64,000 bases of DNA from Pirellulales bacterium (GTDB lineage Bacteria > Planctomycetota > Planctomycetia > Pirellulales > JACPPG01): contig DASYDW010000010.1 in NCBI GenBank assembly GCA_036499395.1, forward strand, positions 75,668-139,667. The letters are read 5' to 3'. A program made the position numbers and the translations under genes. Each line of letters begins with the position of its first letter. Positions within the stretch are counted from its first letter, which is position 1. The notes under the pieces were generated by a model that had not been told where the DNA came from, ran no database searches, and saw nothing but the letters and a program-made list of their open reading frames with translations. Positions 1-9,422 of this stretch are shown here, in pieces.

Positions 1-309
1 CTCCCGTACCGCTTCTCTTGCGCGCATGACTGCGTGCGCGTGTCGCCCCCCAGGATGCCGACGCGATCGAGTTCTCGATAGCAAGCCGCATTGACACTTT
101 CGCTTCTTTTCGAGTACAAGCCGTCCGATTCTCACGTCTCGTTCCGCCGTTTTCGGGGCGGCCTTCTCATCGGAATGCCGGACACGTTCACGGTCGCTCG
201 AGCGCGCGGATCGTCGCGAGCACAAGGAAGTGTCTTGCGAGAAACGGCCTGCCCCGTCTAGCACATCACCGGGCAGGCAAGTCTCATCGAACAAGGAACC
301 AGTCGACCG
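1..309. other. Non-coding stretch upstream of the kinase-like gene
   Basis: I see no convincing gene here. Two small signals are visible. A TTGACA hexamer at 91-96 is followed 18 bases later by TACAAG, a weak sigma-70-like pair. A perfect 8-bp inverted repeat, GCCTGCCC at 247-254 and GGGCAGGC at 271-278 with a 16-base loop, lies about 30 bases before the start codon at 310. It has no T-run, so it is not a typical terminator. It could be a leader hairpin or an operator. The 3' end of a gene from outside the window may reach into the first bases. Confidence 0.4.
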
Positions 310-1149
310 ATGGGATCGGACGAACATGCACGGTTGCGAGTCGACGCCGATTTGCAAACCGTGCTAACCGCCTGGCATGACGCCACCGTTCGCGCAGAAC
401 AGGTGCAAGAGCAGTTGCAAGCCGAGGTGCGCCGTTTAACCGCAGCGCTCGAGTCGCAACAGCACAAGCTACCGCGCATGGCGCGCTCCGACGACGTCGC
501 CACGACCTCCGCCCGAGTGGCACGCGGCGTTCGCAGCAGCCTGGCGCCGGTTTCCTTGTTTCTGAATCTATTGCGACGTCGCATGCTGGACGATCCGCAA
601 GGGCTTGATTTACTGCACAAGGCCGAGCGCAGTTGCGCAACGGCCGACGCGCGCATCGACGATTTATTGCACCTGACCTCGGAGCTCCCACCGATGCTAC
701 GACCCGTCAATCTGCGTGCCCTGGTCGAGGACGTGCATACGAACCTGCGCCCTCGCTTGTTATCGCTGGGCGTTTCGACGTCGGTCGATATCCCACAGCA
801 TGCCACGGCGCTGGCAGACTATGACATGCTGCGCCAGGCGGTCCATAACGTCACGCTCAACGCGCTAGACGCCATGCCCTCCGGGGGCGAGTTGGTCATC
901 ACTTCGTACACGGGTGCAGGCGCCGTCGAACTGGAAATTGCCGATAGCGGCGTGGGGCTATCAGAGGATGCGCGATATCGGGCTTTCGAACCGTTTTTCA
1001 GCACACACGACGGAGCGGGGCTGGGACTGACCGTCGTACAGCGATTGCTGGCCGCCCACGGTGGCACCGTGACCGCCACGAATTGCGCCGAAGGCGGCGC
1101 CGCGGTTACCTTGCGCATTCCACGCCGCGCGATGGAGGCCGCCGCATGA
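310..1149 (+). CDS. Histidine-kinase-like protein (FlrB/FleS type) lacking the H-box histidine
   Basis: The 279-residue protein has a predicted coiled coil (about residues 25-55), a dimerisation-helix region (about 62-120) and a GHKL ATPase domain. The ATPase boxes are clear: N box HNVTLNALDAMP, G1 box DSGVGL, F box EPFFST and G2 box GAGLGLTVVQ. There is no membrane segment and no obvious PAS sensor, so it is cytosolic. The oddity is in the H box. Where related kinases read A-H-E/D-x-R-N-x-L, this one reads A-R-G-V-R-S-S-L, with Arg72 (codon CGC at 523-525) in place of the phospho-accepting His. If no sequencing error is involved, it cannot autophosphorylate at that site. It sits directly before the flagellar cluster, where FlrB/FleS kinases often control sigma-54-dependent flagellar genes. 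No partner response regulator is in the window. The family call is firm; the flagellar link is inferred from position. Confidence 0.85.
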   Translation: MGSDEHARLRVDADLQTVLTAWHDATVRAEQVQEQLQAEVRRLTAALESQQHKLPRMARSDDVATTSARVARGVRSSLAPVSLFLNLLRRRMLDDPQGLDLLHKAERSCATADARIDDLLHLTSELPPMLRPVNLRALVEDVHTNLRPRLLSLGVSTSVDIPQHATALADYDMLRQAVHNVTLNALDAMPSGGELVITSYTGAGAVELEIADSGVGLSEDARYRAFEPFFSTHDGAGLGLTVVQRLLAAHGGTVTATNCAEGGAAVTLRIPRRAMEAAA

Positions 1150-1399
1150 TTCCCAGGCTGTATATGGCCACGCCGCCGGCTTCGATGTTGACAGCGACCG
1201 CGATAAATACCAAACGCGACACGCAACTGCCGCCGACCTTAGCAAATCAAATTCGTCGTCACGGTTAAAGCCCCTTTTGACAATCGAACATTGGAAATAG
1301 ACAGCGCTTTCGACTTTCACTTCGGCGTCGGTCAGACGCACTGGGTCGAGCGGAACGTATCAGGGTGACTTCGGTTCATCGCAGCCGAAGGAAGTAGGA

Positions 1400-3001
1400 A
1401 TGGATCTCGTCAATCGAATCTACGGACAGTTCTTAGAGCTGGTGCGCGCCATGACGCCCCGAGCTCGCCTGGTGGCTGCGCTAACGGCAATCCTAGTGCT
1501 GGCCAGCTTTGCCTATCTAGGCCGCCGCGAGTTCCATGGCGACACCATTTACCTGCTCGGTGACCAGGAACTGGCCCCCGCAGAGATCACGGGCATGCAA
1601 GGAGCGCTCGGCAAGGCGAAGCTCAACGATTTCGTGGTTGACGGAAATCACATCCGTGTTCCCCGTGCCAAGCAAGCGGCCTATCTGGCGGCGCTGGCCG
1701 AAGGAAACGCCTTACCGCAAACGCTGACCGACGTCTTTGCCGAGGCCTCGGACAAAAGCAATTGGTTCACGTCACGACCGCAACAATTGGATCAGGCCCG
1801 CATCGCCAAGAAAAAGGGTCTGGCCCTGATGCTGCGCAGTATGCACGGCGTGGAAAGCGCCGATGTCGACTTCGATAAGGAAGAACCGCGCGGCCTGCGC
1901 CGTGATCGGATCGCCACGGCGGTCGTTTTCCTAAAGCTGCAGGCAGGCGAGATACTGAAAGAGGATCGCGCCGCGTTCTTTCAACGCACCGTGGCGGCCG
2001 CCTTGCTGATGTCTCCGCATGATGTCACGGTTGCCGACACCATGAATCATGTCGTCTTCGGCGGACATGCCGCGAACGGCCCTGGCGACGACCTGTATCG
2101 CGATCTGAAGCGCAAGTATCAGGCCGATTACGAAGAGACGGTCCGCCGAGCGCTCGGCTATGTGCCTGGCATCACCGTCAGCGCGGACGTAGAACTCGAT
2201 CGTGAGTTGCGTCGCGAAGAGAATCGCGTCGAGATCGAACGACGCGATGCGCAAGGCCGCCTACTGATCGCAACGCAAGGCTCGGCGAACCAACCCGCGA
2301 ATTTGCACATTCAGGCGCCGCTGTCGCCGACCACGCTCGAGACACCGGTCCGATCCGAGAACCTGGTACCGTCACAGAATCAAACACGAACCGAGATGGC
2401 CGGTTTGACGCCCAAGCGGGTTTCGATCTCGGTCGGCGTGCCGACCAGCTATTTCGAAATGGTCTACCGGCAATACCACCCGAACACCGTCGGCGCGGCA
2501 GGATCTGAAATACCGGTGGGCGAATTGGCACAGGTTCAGGCCGACGAGATTTCGCGCATTCGTCAGCACGTGGCCGGTTTGATTCCCCCTTCCGACCCCA
2601 GCGCCGGGGCGAGTTCGGCGGTAACTGTGACGCCGTTTCTGTCGATCCCCGCGACCGAGGCGCCTGAACAACCATTTGCCTTGTCGGCGCTCGCGTGGTT
2701 CTCCAGCTCCTGGAAGACCCTGGCCACGTTGGGAATCGCGCTCGTTGGACTACTGACCCTGCGCTCGACGATCCGCGTGGCGTCGTCCACTTTAGCGAAG
2801 GGTACGTCCGAGAGCCCTGCTAACGAAGTCGAACAACGGCCACAGGTGCCTTCGCCATCAGCCCGCTTTCGTGCTGAAATGGAACAGCGGCTGGCCTCGG
2901 GCCGGTCGGTCCGCGACGAAGTGGCTGATCTTGTGCGCGAGGATCCGGCGGCGGCGGCAAACATTCTGCGAACCTGGATCGGAAGCGCGAACTCTCCATG
3001 A
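1400..3001 (+). CDS. fliF: Flagellar MS-ring protein FliF
   Basis: FliF forms the membrane-embedded MS ring that carries the C-ring and surrounds the export gate. The 533 residues match the usual length. A first membrane helix lies at about residues 23-42, two ring-building periplasmic domains follow (about 45-400), and a second helix lies at about 434-456. The C-terminal end carries the FliG-binding segment, with the typical R-x-E-V-A-D-L-V-R-E-D-P signature and LRTWIG near the end. The start is supported by a purine-rich AGGAAGTAGGA directly upstream. Its stop overlaps the fliG start by 4 bases, so the two are translationally coupled. It opens the flagellar gene run. Confidence 0.95.
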   Translation: MDLVNRIYGQFLELVRAMTPRARLVAALTAILVLASFAYLGRREFHGDTIYLLGDQELAPAEITGMQGALGKAKLNDFVVDGNHIRVPRAKQAAYLAALAEGNALPQTLTDVFAEASDKSNWFTSRPQQLDQARIAKKKGLALMLRSMHGVESADVDFDKEEPRGLRRDRIATAVVFLKLQAGEILKEDRAAFFQRTVAAALLMSPHDVTVADTMNHVVFGGHAANGPGDDLYRDLKRKYQADYEETVRRALGYVPGITVSADVELDRELRREENRVEIERRDAQGRLLIATQGSANQPANLHIQAPLSPTTLETPVRSENLVPSQNQTRTEMAGLTPKRVSISVGVPTSYFEMVYRQYHPNTVGAAGSEIPVGELAQVQADEISRIRQHVAGLIPPSDPSAGASSAVTVTPFLSIPATEAPEQPFALSALAWFSSSWKTLATLGIALVGLLTLRSTIRVASSTLAKGTSESPANEVEQRPQVPSPSARFRAEMEQRLASGRSVRDEVADLVREDPAAAANILRTWIGSANSP

Positions 3002-4008
3002 CGACTCCGTCCGACCTACTGCGACGCGCGGCGATTCTCGTGGCCACCTTGGACACGGCGAGCGCGGATCGGCTGCTCGAGCAAATGTCCGCCGAGGACG
3101 CGGCCGAAGTGCGCCGGGTGATGATGGAATTATCGGACGTCGATGCGGCCGAGGAGTTGGCCGTAATTTCGCAATTCATGGGGGGCGACGCGGCGCCGCA
3201 GATCGCGGAAGAGGCCGCGGACGTCGAGTTGGTACTTTCCGAAGCGGCCGACGCGCTCGACGTGCTGCGCTACGAGCCGTTGCCGGACGTCGCTGCGATC
3301 AGGCAAACAAACTCGCCCAACACACGCCCCTTTTTGGAAGACGCGCCGTCGGAACGACTCGCGCAGCTGCTGGCCGTCGAACGTCCGCAAACGATTGCGC
3401 TGGTCATATCGCGTTTGTCCGAAGCGCGCGCGCTGGAGGTACTGGCGTCATTGCCCGATGCTCTGCGTTGCGAAGTACTTAGTCGCTGGATCAGTCTCGA
3501 CGTGGCGGATCCGGAACTGATCGGCGAAATCGAGCAAGAACTGCGCGGCCGTTTCAAACAACAATTCGGCACGGTGAGCCGCAACGCATCTGGTCTAGCG
3601 CAAGTGACCAGCATCGTGCAAGTGGCGGCGCCAGAGATGCGGAAGAAGCTACTGGCGAGCCTGGCCCGATACGACGCGACGGCGGCTCAGGCGCTCAGCG
3701 TGCCACGACTGGCCTTCGAAGATCTGGAGTATCTTGACGACGACGGACTGGCCGCGTTGTTGGACGCGGCGCAGCCGCAAACGCTGGTTTTGGCGCTGGC
3801 CGGCGCGACGGAATCGTTCGCCGAGCGCATTGCCCGGCAGTTGCCAGCAAACCAGGCAAGAGAGCTTAACCGCTCAATCAATACACTGGGGCTGACTTGG
3901 CTGGCTGATATCGAAAGAGCGCAGAGTGAATTGGCGCGGATCGCCGAAAGGCTGTTGCACGATGGGCAAGCCGTGGCCTCGCCACTGCCGCTGAGCGTTG
4001 CCAATTAA
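2998..4008 (+). CDS. fliG: Flagellar rotor/switch protein FliG, with unusual torque helix
   Basis: FliG links FliF to the FliM/FliN switch and is the rotor part that touches the stator. The 336-residue length and three-domain layout are normal. The middle domain has ERPQTIALVIS (family EHPQ motif with His to Arg). The C-terminal domain has AFEDL, LDDDG, LALAGA and LGLTWL, which align without gaps to E. coli FliG. In that alignment the five charged torque positions are all changed: K264 to Ala268, R281 to Asn285, D288 and D289 to Arg292 and Ser293, and R297 to Trp301. This is a hand alignment. It suggests a different stator interface or loss of torque generation. No stator genes are in the window. 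Confidence 0.92.
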   Translation: MTTPSDLLRRAAILVATLDTASADRLLEQMSAEDAAEVRRVMMELSDVDAAEELAVISQFMGGDAAPQIAEEAADVELVLSEAADALDVLRYEPLPDVAAIRQTNSPNTRPFLEDAPSERLAQLLAVERPQTIALVISRLSEARALEVLASLPDALRCEVLSRWISLDVADPELIGEIEQELRGRFKQQFGTVSRNASGLAQVTSIVQVAAPEMRKKLLASLARYDATAAQALSVPRLAFEDLEYLDDDGLAALLDAAQPQTLVLALAGATESFAERIARQLPANQARELNRSINTLGLTWLADIERAQSELARIAERLLHDGQAVASPLPLSVAN

Positions 4009-4093
4009 TATGTCGCCATGCGATCGTTCGTCGTCATCATTCCTCGCTCGTCAAACCAAATAACGAAGCGCAAAACTCCAGGCGGCCGCAGTC

Positions 4094-4738
4094 ATGTCGA
4101 AGATCATCCGAGCCATTGACCGCGGGCAGGCAACCCACTTCAACTTCGACGATGTGACGGCCCAAGCCGCGGCCTGCGTGTCCCAGGCACGTGCCGAGGC
4201 GGCACGCATTCTGGCCGAGGCCGAAGAGCAGGTGGTCCAGTTGCGCGACCAGGCATTTGCCGACGCGCAGCAAGCGGCGGTGGAAGAACTCGAACGACTA
4301 GTCGAAGAACGGGTCGGGCAGCGATTTGATCTGATCCGAGGCGCTCTGACCGACGCCCGTGATGCGATCGAGCGTACGCAGTGCGAGTGGCAAGCGCGTT
4401 GGGAGCAGGAGCTTGTAAAACTGGCAGCCGCCATCGCGCGGCGACTGATTCGCCGCGAGCTTTCTGCTCAGCCAGACATTCCCTTGGCACTGGTGCGCGA
4501 GGCGCTGCAACTGGCCACCGGTTCAACACAGATGCGGCTGCTAATGAATCCCGCGGATGTCGGTGCCTTGGCGGGGGAAATTCAGAAAGTGCTCGACGAG
4601 CATTCCGCGATGACGCCGGTCCGGTTGATAGCGGATGCCTCGATCAGTCGCGGTGGCTGTCGCGTGGAAACCGAGCACGGCGCGATCGATCAGCAATTCG
4701 AAGCGCAACTGGCGCGCATTGCCGAGGAATTGACTTAA
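4094..4738 (+). CDS. fliH: Flagellar export-ATPase regulator FliH
   Basis: FliH binds the ATPase FliI and holds it at the C-ring and export gate. The 214 residues show the usual build: a short N-terminal segment, a long Ala/Glu-rich helical region with heptad character (about 25-110) resembling the FliH/ATP-synthase-b stalk, and a C-terminal globular part. The latter includes the Arg-rich segment IARRLIRREL and the ending EAQLARIAEEL. It follows fliG by 85 bases and is followed closely by fliI. Sequence conservation in this family is low, so the call rests on position, length and the C-terminal motif together. Confidence 0.85.
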   Translation: MSKIIRAIDRGQATHFNFDDVTAQAAACVSQARAEAARILAEAEEQVVQLRDQAFADAQQAAVEELERLVEERVGQRFDLIRGALTDARDAIERTQCEWQARWEQELVKLAAAIARRLIRRELSAQPDIPLALVREALQLATGSTQMRLLMNPADVGALAGEIQKVLDEHSAMTPVRLIADASISRGGCRVETEHGAIDQQFEAQLARIAEELT

Positions 4739-4763
4739 CCGACTCTTGCAATCGGCAGCATTA

Positions 4764-6110
4764 ATGCGCGACATGCACGAACAACTCGCCGAGATCATTC
4801 CCACGGCCATGACAGGCCGGCTGGTGCGTAGCATCGGTACCGCCGCCGCGGTGACGGGATTCCGGGCGCCGCTGGGCGCAACGGTCGAAATCGAGCGTAC
4901 CGGTGGTCCGCCTGTGACGGCCGAGGTGATCGGATTTCGTGATGATCTGACGCTCGTGGCTCCTCTGGGAGATCTGCAAGGCGTTCATCATGGGAGCACG
5001 GTTCGCTTGCGTCAGACGCGCAACTGGCTGCGCGTCGGCCGGGGATTGCTGGGACGTGTCGTCAACGCGCACGGCATGCCGATCGATGGCCGGGCCGCGC
5101 CGGCCCTGACGGATCGCGTCCCCCTCGACGGCCAGGCGCCGGGCGCGGTCACGCGTCCGCGGATCAGTCGGCCTTTGCAAACCGGCGTCCGCGCGATCGA
5201 CGCGCTGCTGACCTGCGGCCAAGGGCAGCGAATGGGAATCTTCGCCGGCGCCGGAGTCGGAAAGAGCGTGCTGTTGGGCATGATGGCGCGCAACTCCACG
5301 GCCGACGTCAACGTGATCGCGCTGATTGGCGAACGCGGCCGCGAAGTCAACGAGTTCATCGAGCGCGACTTACAAGCCGCCGGCCTGGCGAGAAGCGTGG
5401 TCGTCGTGGCAACCAGCGACGAGCCTGCACCGCTGCGGACGCGCGCCGCGCACGTCGCGACGGCGATCGCGGAACACTTTCGAGACACCGGCGCGCAGGT
5501 GTTGCTGCTGGTCGATTCGCTGACTCGCTTCGCGCTGGCGCAGCGCGAAATCGGTCTAGCAGCAGGCGAACCGCCGGCGACGCGCGGATATCCGCCCTCG
5601 GTTTTTGCGGCACTACCGAAGCTGGTCGAACGGGCCGGGTTGAGCCCGCAGGGCGGGATCACGGCTTTTTATTCGGTACTGGTCGAAGCCGATGATCCCA
5701 ATGAACCGATCAGCGACACCCTGCGGGGATTGCTCGATGGCCATACCTGGTTGTCGCGAAAGCTGGCCAGCCGCGGCCAGTTTCCCGCTGTCGATGTATT
5801 GGCGAGCCTGAGCCGATTGATGTCCGAGATTACGACGGCTGAGCATCGGCAAGCGGCGCAGTTTGTGCGCGAACTGTTGGCAGCCTACCGCGACCATGAA
5901 GATTTGATCTCGATCGGCGCCTACCGGCGCGGCAGCAATCGCACGGTCGATGCGGCGATCGACATGCTGGAACCGATTCAGCACTTTCTGCGCCAGGCCG
6001 TCGATGATCCTTGCACGGCCGACGAATCACGCGAGGCATTGATTGCCTTGTGGCGAGCGGCGCTTGAGCGCGCTCAAGCAACCGGCAAGGATTCGCAGGC
6101 CCGGCAATAG
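4764..6110 (+). CDS. fliI: Flagellum-specific ATPase FliI
   Basis: FliI is the hexameric ATPase at the cytoplasmic mouth of the flagellar type III export gate; it is related to the F1 beta subunit. A P-loop is visible as GAGVGKS, followed by GERGREV (catalytic Glu region), LLLVDSLTRFA (Walker B) and the family segment GEPPATRGYPPSVFA. I chose the ATG at 4764. An in-frame TTG at 4746 would add six residues but has no better ribosome-binding site. The catalytic residues look intact, so export energetics appear functional although neighbouring rotor and switch proteins are unusual. Confidence 0.93.
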   Translation: MRDMHEQLAEIIPTAMTGRLVRSIGTAAAVTGFRAPLGATVEIERTGGPPVTAEVIGFRDDLTLVAPLGDLQGVHHGSTVRLRQTRNWLRVGRGLLGRVVNAHGMPIDGRAAPALTDRVPLDGQAPGAVTRPRISRPLQTGVRAIDALLTCGQGQRMGIFAGAGVGKSVLLGMMARNSTADVNVIALIGERGREVNEFIERDLQAAGLARSVVVVATSDEPAPLRTRAAHVATAIAEHFRDTGAQVLLLVDSLTRFALAQREIGLAAGEPPATRGYPPSVFAALPKLVERAGLSPQGGITAFYSVLVEADDPNEPISDTLRGLLDGHTWLSRKLASRGQFPAVDVLASLSRLMSEITTAEHRQAAQFVRELLAAYRDHEDLISIGAYRRGSNRTVDAAIDMLEPIQHFLRQAVDDPCTADESREALIALWRAALERAQATGKDSQARQ

Positions 6111-6173
6111 GTTTACAAGTTGCCGCGACTCACGTGTGTCGTGGTGCACTGACGGCGGCGGCGGGATGGCAGT

Positions 6174-6620
6174 ATGCCGAACTTCGTATTTCGTCTGCAG
6201 TCGGTCTTACAAGTACGCGCAGCCCAGCGCGACCAGCGCCGGCAGGAAATGGCCGGGCTGCTTGCGAGCGAGCAATCGTTGCAAGATCGGCTGGCGGAAC
6301 TCGACGGCGAACTGCACGTGCTTTCCGCGGAACTGGCCAATTGGAATGGGGCGATTGACCTCGCGCATCGGCTGGATGTCGATCGATATGCGATGATCCT
6401 CCGCGCCGACCGTAAGCAAGTAGAACAAGCAGCAATCGAACTGGACGCGAAAATCACGCTCAAACGCCAGGAACTCTTGACCGCGGACCGGGATGTTCGC
6501 TCCTTGGAGAAGCTGCGCGAGCAGCAGCAAGAGGCGTTTGCCGCCGACCAGCGCCGCCGCGAACAACGCGAGTTGGACGAGGTTGCGGCACGTGCCCCCG
6601 TTTCGCTGCGCGAAGTCTAA
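6174..6620 (+). CDS. fliJ: Flagellar export chaperone FliJ
   Basis: FliJ is a small coiled-coil protein that inserts into the FliI hexamer like the F1 gamma subunit and helps couple export to the ion gradient. The 148 residues begin with the family-typical F-x-F-R-L-Q-S-V-L-x-V-R and continue as an almost uninterrupted Glu/Gln/Arg-rich helical hairpin. The gene lies 63 bases after fliI. After it comes a 276-base gap without a recognisable gene, where many flagellar clusters carry the hook-length gene fliK. Confidence 0.88.
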   Translation: MPNFVFRLQSVLQVRAAQRDQRRQEMAGLLASEQSLQDRLAELDGELHVLSAELANWNGAIDLAHRLDVDRYAMILRADRKQVEQAAIELDAKITLKRQELLTADRDVRSLEKLREQQQEAFAADQRRREQRELDEVAARAPVSLREV

Positions 6621-6896
6621 GTTTATCGGGCTGTCTTTCCTGCATGTGCTAGCAGCTATCGTTCCAGGCGGCTAACGGTAAGGGGCACTTTCACGTGAGT
6701 GTCGACAGACGCTCTCGATCGGCGTTGCGGCCGCGTGGTTGGCCTTGATCGAAGCCATGAATTGCGGGACAACTACCCGCCCGCTGCCCGCAACGACTGC
6801 TAGCGGTCTTGCATTGCGCTTCCATGTTGACGCGCGCACGTCGGCGCCAGCACGAGCCATTCCGTAGCGTCGCCATAACGAAGGATGTTGTTCGGC
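6621..6896. other. Gap between fliJ and fliN without a recognisable gene
   Basis: No reading frame here resembles a flagellar protein on either strand. The gap is notable because fliK, encoding the hook-length ruler and FlhB specificity switch, often follows fliJ. No fliK is in the window. The only useful signal is AAGGA at 6881-6885, spaced about 11 bases before the ATG at 6897. Confidence 0.5.
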
Positions 6897-7355
6897 ATGA
6901 CCGCCGCGAACCCTCTACCGCACGGACAAGCTGCCCACGCTGCACGCGTTTCGTCCGAGCGCGGTCCGACGATCGATCAACTGCTTGCCGAAACCGAGCA
7001 CGCGATTGCAGCTATCGAGCCACCGCCGGCAACACCTGCGCAGCGCGCCGAGCGATTCGCGTTTCGCGATTTTGCCGAGAGCAATGCGGCATCATCGGGG
7101 GCCGGCGCGGCAATGGCGGAAGCGAGCGAGTTGGAGTTAAGGATCGAACTGGGCCGCACCCAGGTGTGCGGCGATGACCTGGCCGAGCTACGACGCGGTT
7201 CGGTCGTATCGCTCGACAAGGCGCTCAATGAACCGGTCGACGTCGTCGCCCATGGCACGGTCGTCGCACGCGGCGAAGTCGTGGTGATTGACGGCGATTT
7301 TTGCGTACGCATCACGGCACTGGCAATCCAAGATTCGGTGGCGGACGCCGCGTAA
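6897..7355 (+). CDS. fliN: Flagellar switch protein FliN (SPOA domain)
   Basis: FliN forms the lower rim of the C-ring and binds export substrates and CheY-type signals. The C-terminal SPOA/FliN domain is clear (about residues 75-145), with ELRIELGRTQV, LRRGSVVSLD, EPVDVVAHG, VARGEVVVIDG and VRITAL. The first 70 residues are a poorly conserved linker. I prefer the ATG at 6897 because AAGGA sits at a usable distance before it; an ATG at 6885 in the same frame would add four residues. FliM is not in the window. The gene ends two bases before fliO. Confidence 0.88.
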   Translation: MTAANPLPHGQAAHAARVSSERGPTIDQLLAETEHAIAAIEPPPATPAQRAERFAFRDFAESNAASSGAGAAMAEASELELRIELGRTQVCGDDLAELRRGSVVSLDKALNEPVDVVAHGTVVARGEVVVIDGDFCVRITALAIQDSVADAA

Positions 7356-7357
7356 TT

Positions 7358-8158
7358 ATGAGATTGCGAAGTCGAATTGAATTCATGAATGTCCGCACGT
7401 CAAAACGCCGTGAGATCTACTGCCAACGGCTTGCCGTTTTCGTCGTTCTTGGCTGGGTTGTTCTCGCGACATCTTCGCTGATGGCGGCGCCGCCAGCAGA
7501 CAATGTCGCACCGATGTCCGCGGATCCACGTCGGCCCGTCAAGCAGGCAACGCACACGGCGACTTTACCGGCCGATCGGGCGTTTACGAGCGTTCCACAT
7601 CCAGACGCCCAGCGTGCGCAACCGGCGGCGCGTCCCGCGCAGCCACCAGCCGAGGAAAAAACTCGGCTTTCGAGCGAGGGGGACCGTCGCGCCAATTTGA
7701 CCGCGCCGCGCGAATCAAAACATCTGCTATCGACCATCGCCAGCCTGGCCCTCGTCCTGGGGCTATTTGCTGTCGTCGTTTGGGCGATGCGCCGCGGCAT
7801 GCCGAAAACGCAACAACAGCGCCTCCCCAACGAAGTGGTCGACGTGTTGGGCCAGGCCACCCTGGGGCATCGGCAGCATGTGCAACTGCTCCGGCTGGGC
7901 GGACGATTGCTACTGCTGAGCGTGACCCCGAACGGAGCCGAAACCTTGGCCGAGGTGACAGACTCGGCCGAAGTCGAGCGCCTGACCTCGCTGTGCCGCA
8001 AGTCCACCGCGCGTAGTGCGGCGCCCAGCTTCCGCGATGTGTTTCAGCAGTTTCGCGCACCCACTTCGCTTCCACCTGGCCCGTTGGCTTCGACTACGAC
8101 AAAGACACGCTCCCTCGGTGGGACGATTCTAAAGAGCGCGGAGGGGAGCGATGGCTGA
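7358..8158 (+). CDS. fliO: Flagellar export-gate assembly protein FliO
   Basis: FliO is a membrane protein that helps assemble the FliP ring of the export gate. The protein has an N-terminal hydrophobic signal or anchor ([21 protein letters not shown]), a Pro/Ala-rich periplasmic stretch, a membrane helix ([18 protein letters not shown]) and a cytoplasmic FliO domain with [28 protein letters not shown]-type sequence. The start is ATG 7358, just after the fliN stop; an internal ATG at 7385 is possible. Its 3' end overlaps the fliP start by 8 bases. Conservation is low in the family, but position between fliN and fliP and the domain pattern agree. Confidence 0.85.
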   Translation: MRLRSRIEFMNVRTSKRREIYCQRLAVFVVLGWVVLATSSLMAAPPADNVAPMSADPRRPVKQATHTATLPADRAFTSVPHPDAQRAQPAARPAQPPAEEKTRLSSEGDRRANLTAPRESKHLLSTIASLALVLGLFAVVVWAMRRGMPKTQQQRLPNEVVDVLGQATLGHRQHVQLLRLGGRLLLLSVTPNGAETLAEVTDSAEVERLTSLCRKSTARSAAPSFRDVFQQFRAPTSLPPGPLASTTTKTRSLGGTILKSAEGSDG

Positions 8159-9017
8159 TCCATTCGGAAGCCATGAACGCTTCGTCAAAACAACGCACCG
8201 TGGCTGGTGTGCTGCGCGGCCGTGGCTGCTGGCGGTCGTCGCCGTGGCTTGTGCATTCTCAGCACGCGCGGTTCTCGCCGAGGAAGGGGCCAATGCTCCG
8301 GGCAGTTTACAACTGCCTGCCAGTTTGCTGGCCGGACCCGAGGAATGGACGAGCCCCGAAGGATTGAGTTCCACGATCCAGGTGATGCTCGTCATGTCAG
8401 TGATGAGCTTGGCACCGGCGGTGCTATTGATGACGACGTGTTTCGTACGAATCGTCGTCGTGCTCAGCTTGCTGCGGCAGGCGATCGGAGCGCAGCAGTT
8501 ACCGCCCAATCAAGTAATGACGTCGATATCGTTATTCTTGACATTGCTGGTAATGGCGCCTGTCTGGAAGGATGTTTACGACCAGGCCGTGGTTCCTTAC
8601 ACCAGCCGACAGATCAATTTGGAAGAAGCGTGGAACGCCGGCAGCAAACCGGTCCGGCGTTTCATGACCATGCAGATCGAAAAGACCGGCAACGGCGACG
8701 ACGTCCGACTGTTCCTGGACTATCTGCCGAACACGGCTGCGCATGACTACCAATACTACGAGGACGTGCCGATCACGGCGATTCTGCCCGCGTTCATGCT
8801 CAGCGAGTTGAAGACTGCATTCTTGATTGGCTTTCAGATCTACCTGCCCTTTCTGATTCTCGATATGGTGATCTCGAGCGTGCTGGTGTCGATGGGCATG
8901 ATGATGCTGCCGCCGGTACTGATCTCGCTGCCGTTCAAGTTGATGTTGTTCGTGCTGGTGGATGGCTGGCACCTGGTTGTCGAAATGCTGCTGTCCAGCT
9001 TTCAGGCTTATGGGTAG
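8151..9017 (+). CDS. fliP: Flagellar export-gate protein FliP
   Basis: FliP forms the pentameric core of the type III export gate in the MS ring. The 288 residues start with a signal peptide (hydrophobic stretch about 24-43, then ARAVLAEE), as is usual for FliP. Four membrane helices follow. Family segments include [52 protein letters not shown] and [17 protein letters not shown]. No essential segment is missing. It overlaps fliO and precedes fliQ by about 100 bases. Confidence 0.95.
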   Translation: MADPFGSHERFVKTTHRGWCAARPWLLAVVAVACAFSARAVLAEEGANAPGSLQLPASLLAGPEEWTSPEGLSSTIQVMLVMSVMSLAPAVLLMTTCFVRIVVVLSLLRQAIGAQQLPPNQVMTSISLFLTLLVMAPVWKDVYDQAVVPYTSRQINLEEAWNAGSKPVRRFMTMQIEKTGNGDDVRLFLDYLPNTAAHDYQYYEDVPITAILPAFMLSELKTAFLIGFQIYLPFLILDMVISSVLVSMGMMMLPPVLISLPFKLMLFVLVDGWHLVVEMLLSSFQAYG

Positions 9018-9116
9018 CGGTCAGGAAGCGATCGTCGCCTTGGCAAGATCGCCCAGGCGATAGGCTGCCCAGCAATTTGCATCGCCGCTAGCGAATTATT
9101 GAAGCGGGAATCACGG

Positions 9117-9383
9117 ATGGATCCTCAAACCGCAATCGACCTGGTTCGCGAAGCGATCATGATGACGCTCATCGTCAGTGCGCCGGTATTGATCGTGGGC
9201 ATGGGGGTCGGACTGGTCGTGGGGCTACTGCAGGCGGTCACGCAGATTCAAGAGCAAACGCTGTCGTTTGTTCCCAAGCTCGTCGCGGCGCTCACCGTGG
9301 TCACGGTGAGCATGCCGTGGGTGGTGTCGCGGATGGTCGAATATTTTCGCGATCTGGTCGAGAATATTCCGGCTTCGTTGTGA
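9117..9383 (+). CDS. fliQ: Flagellar export-gate protein FliQ
   Basis: FliQ wraps around the FliP/FliR core of the export gate. The 88-residue protein has the expected two membrane helices and the hallmark segments DLVREAIMM, APVLIVGMGVGL, GLLQAVTQIQEQTLSFVPK and the closing MPWVVSRMVEYF. I start it at ATG 9117, preceded by GCGGGAA, and not at the in-frame TTG at 9099. Length is typical. Confidence 0.95.
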   Translation: MDPQTAIDLVREAIMMTLIVSAPVLIVGMGVGLVVGLLQAVTQIQEQTLSFVPKLVAALTVVTVSMPWVVSRMVEYFRDLVENIPASL

Positions 9384-9422
9384 GTGCCGATCCGCGCTCG
9401 TCCTTCAATCGTCAAACGATTC

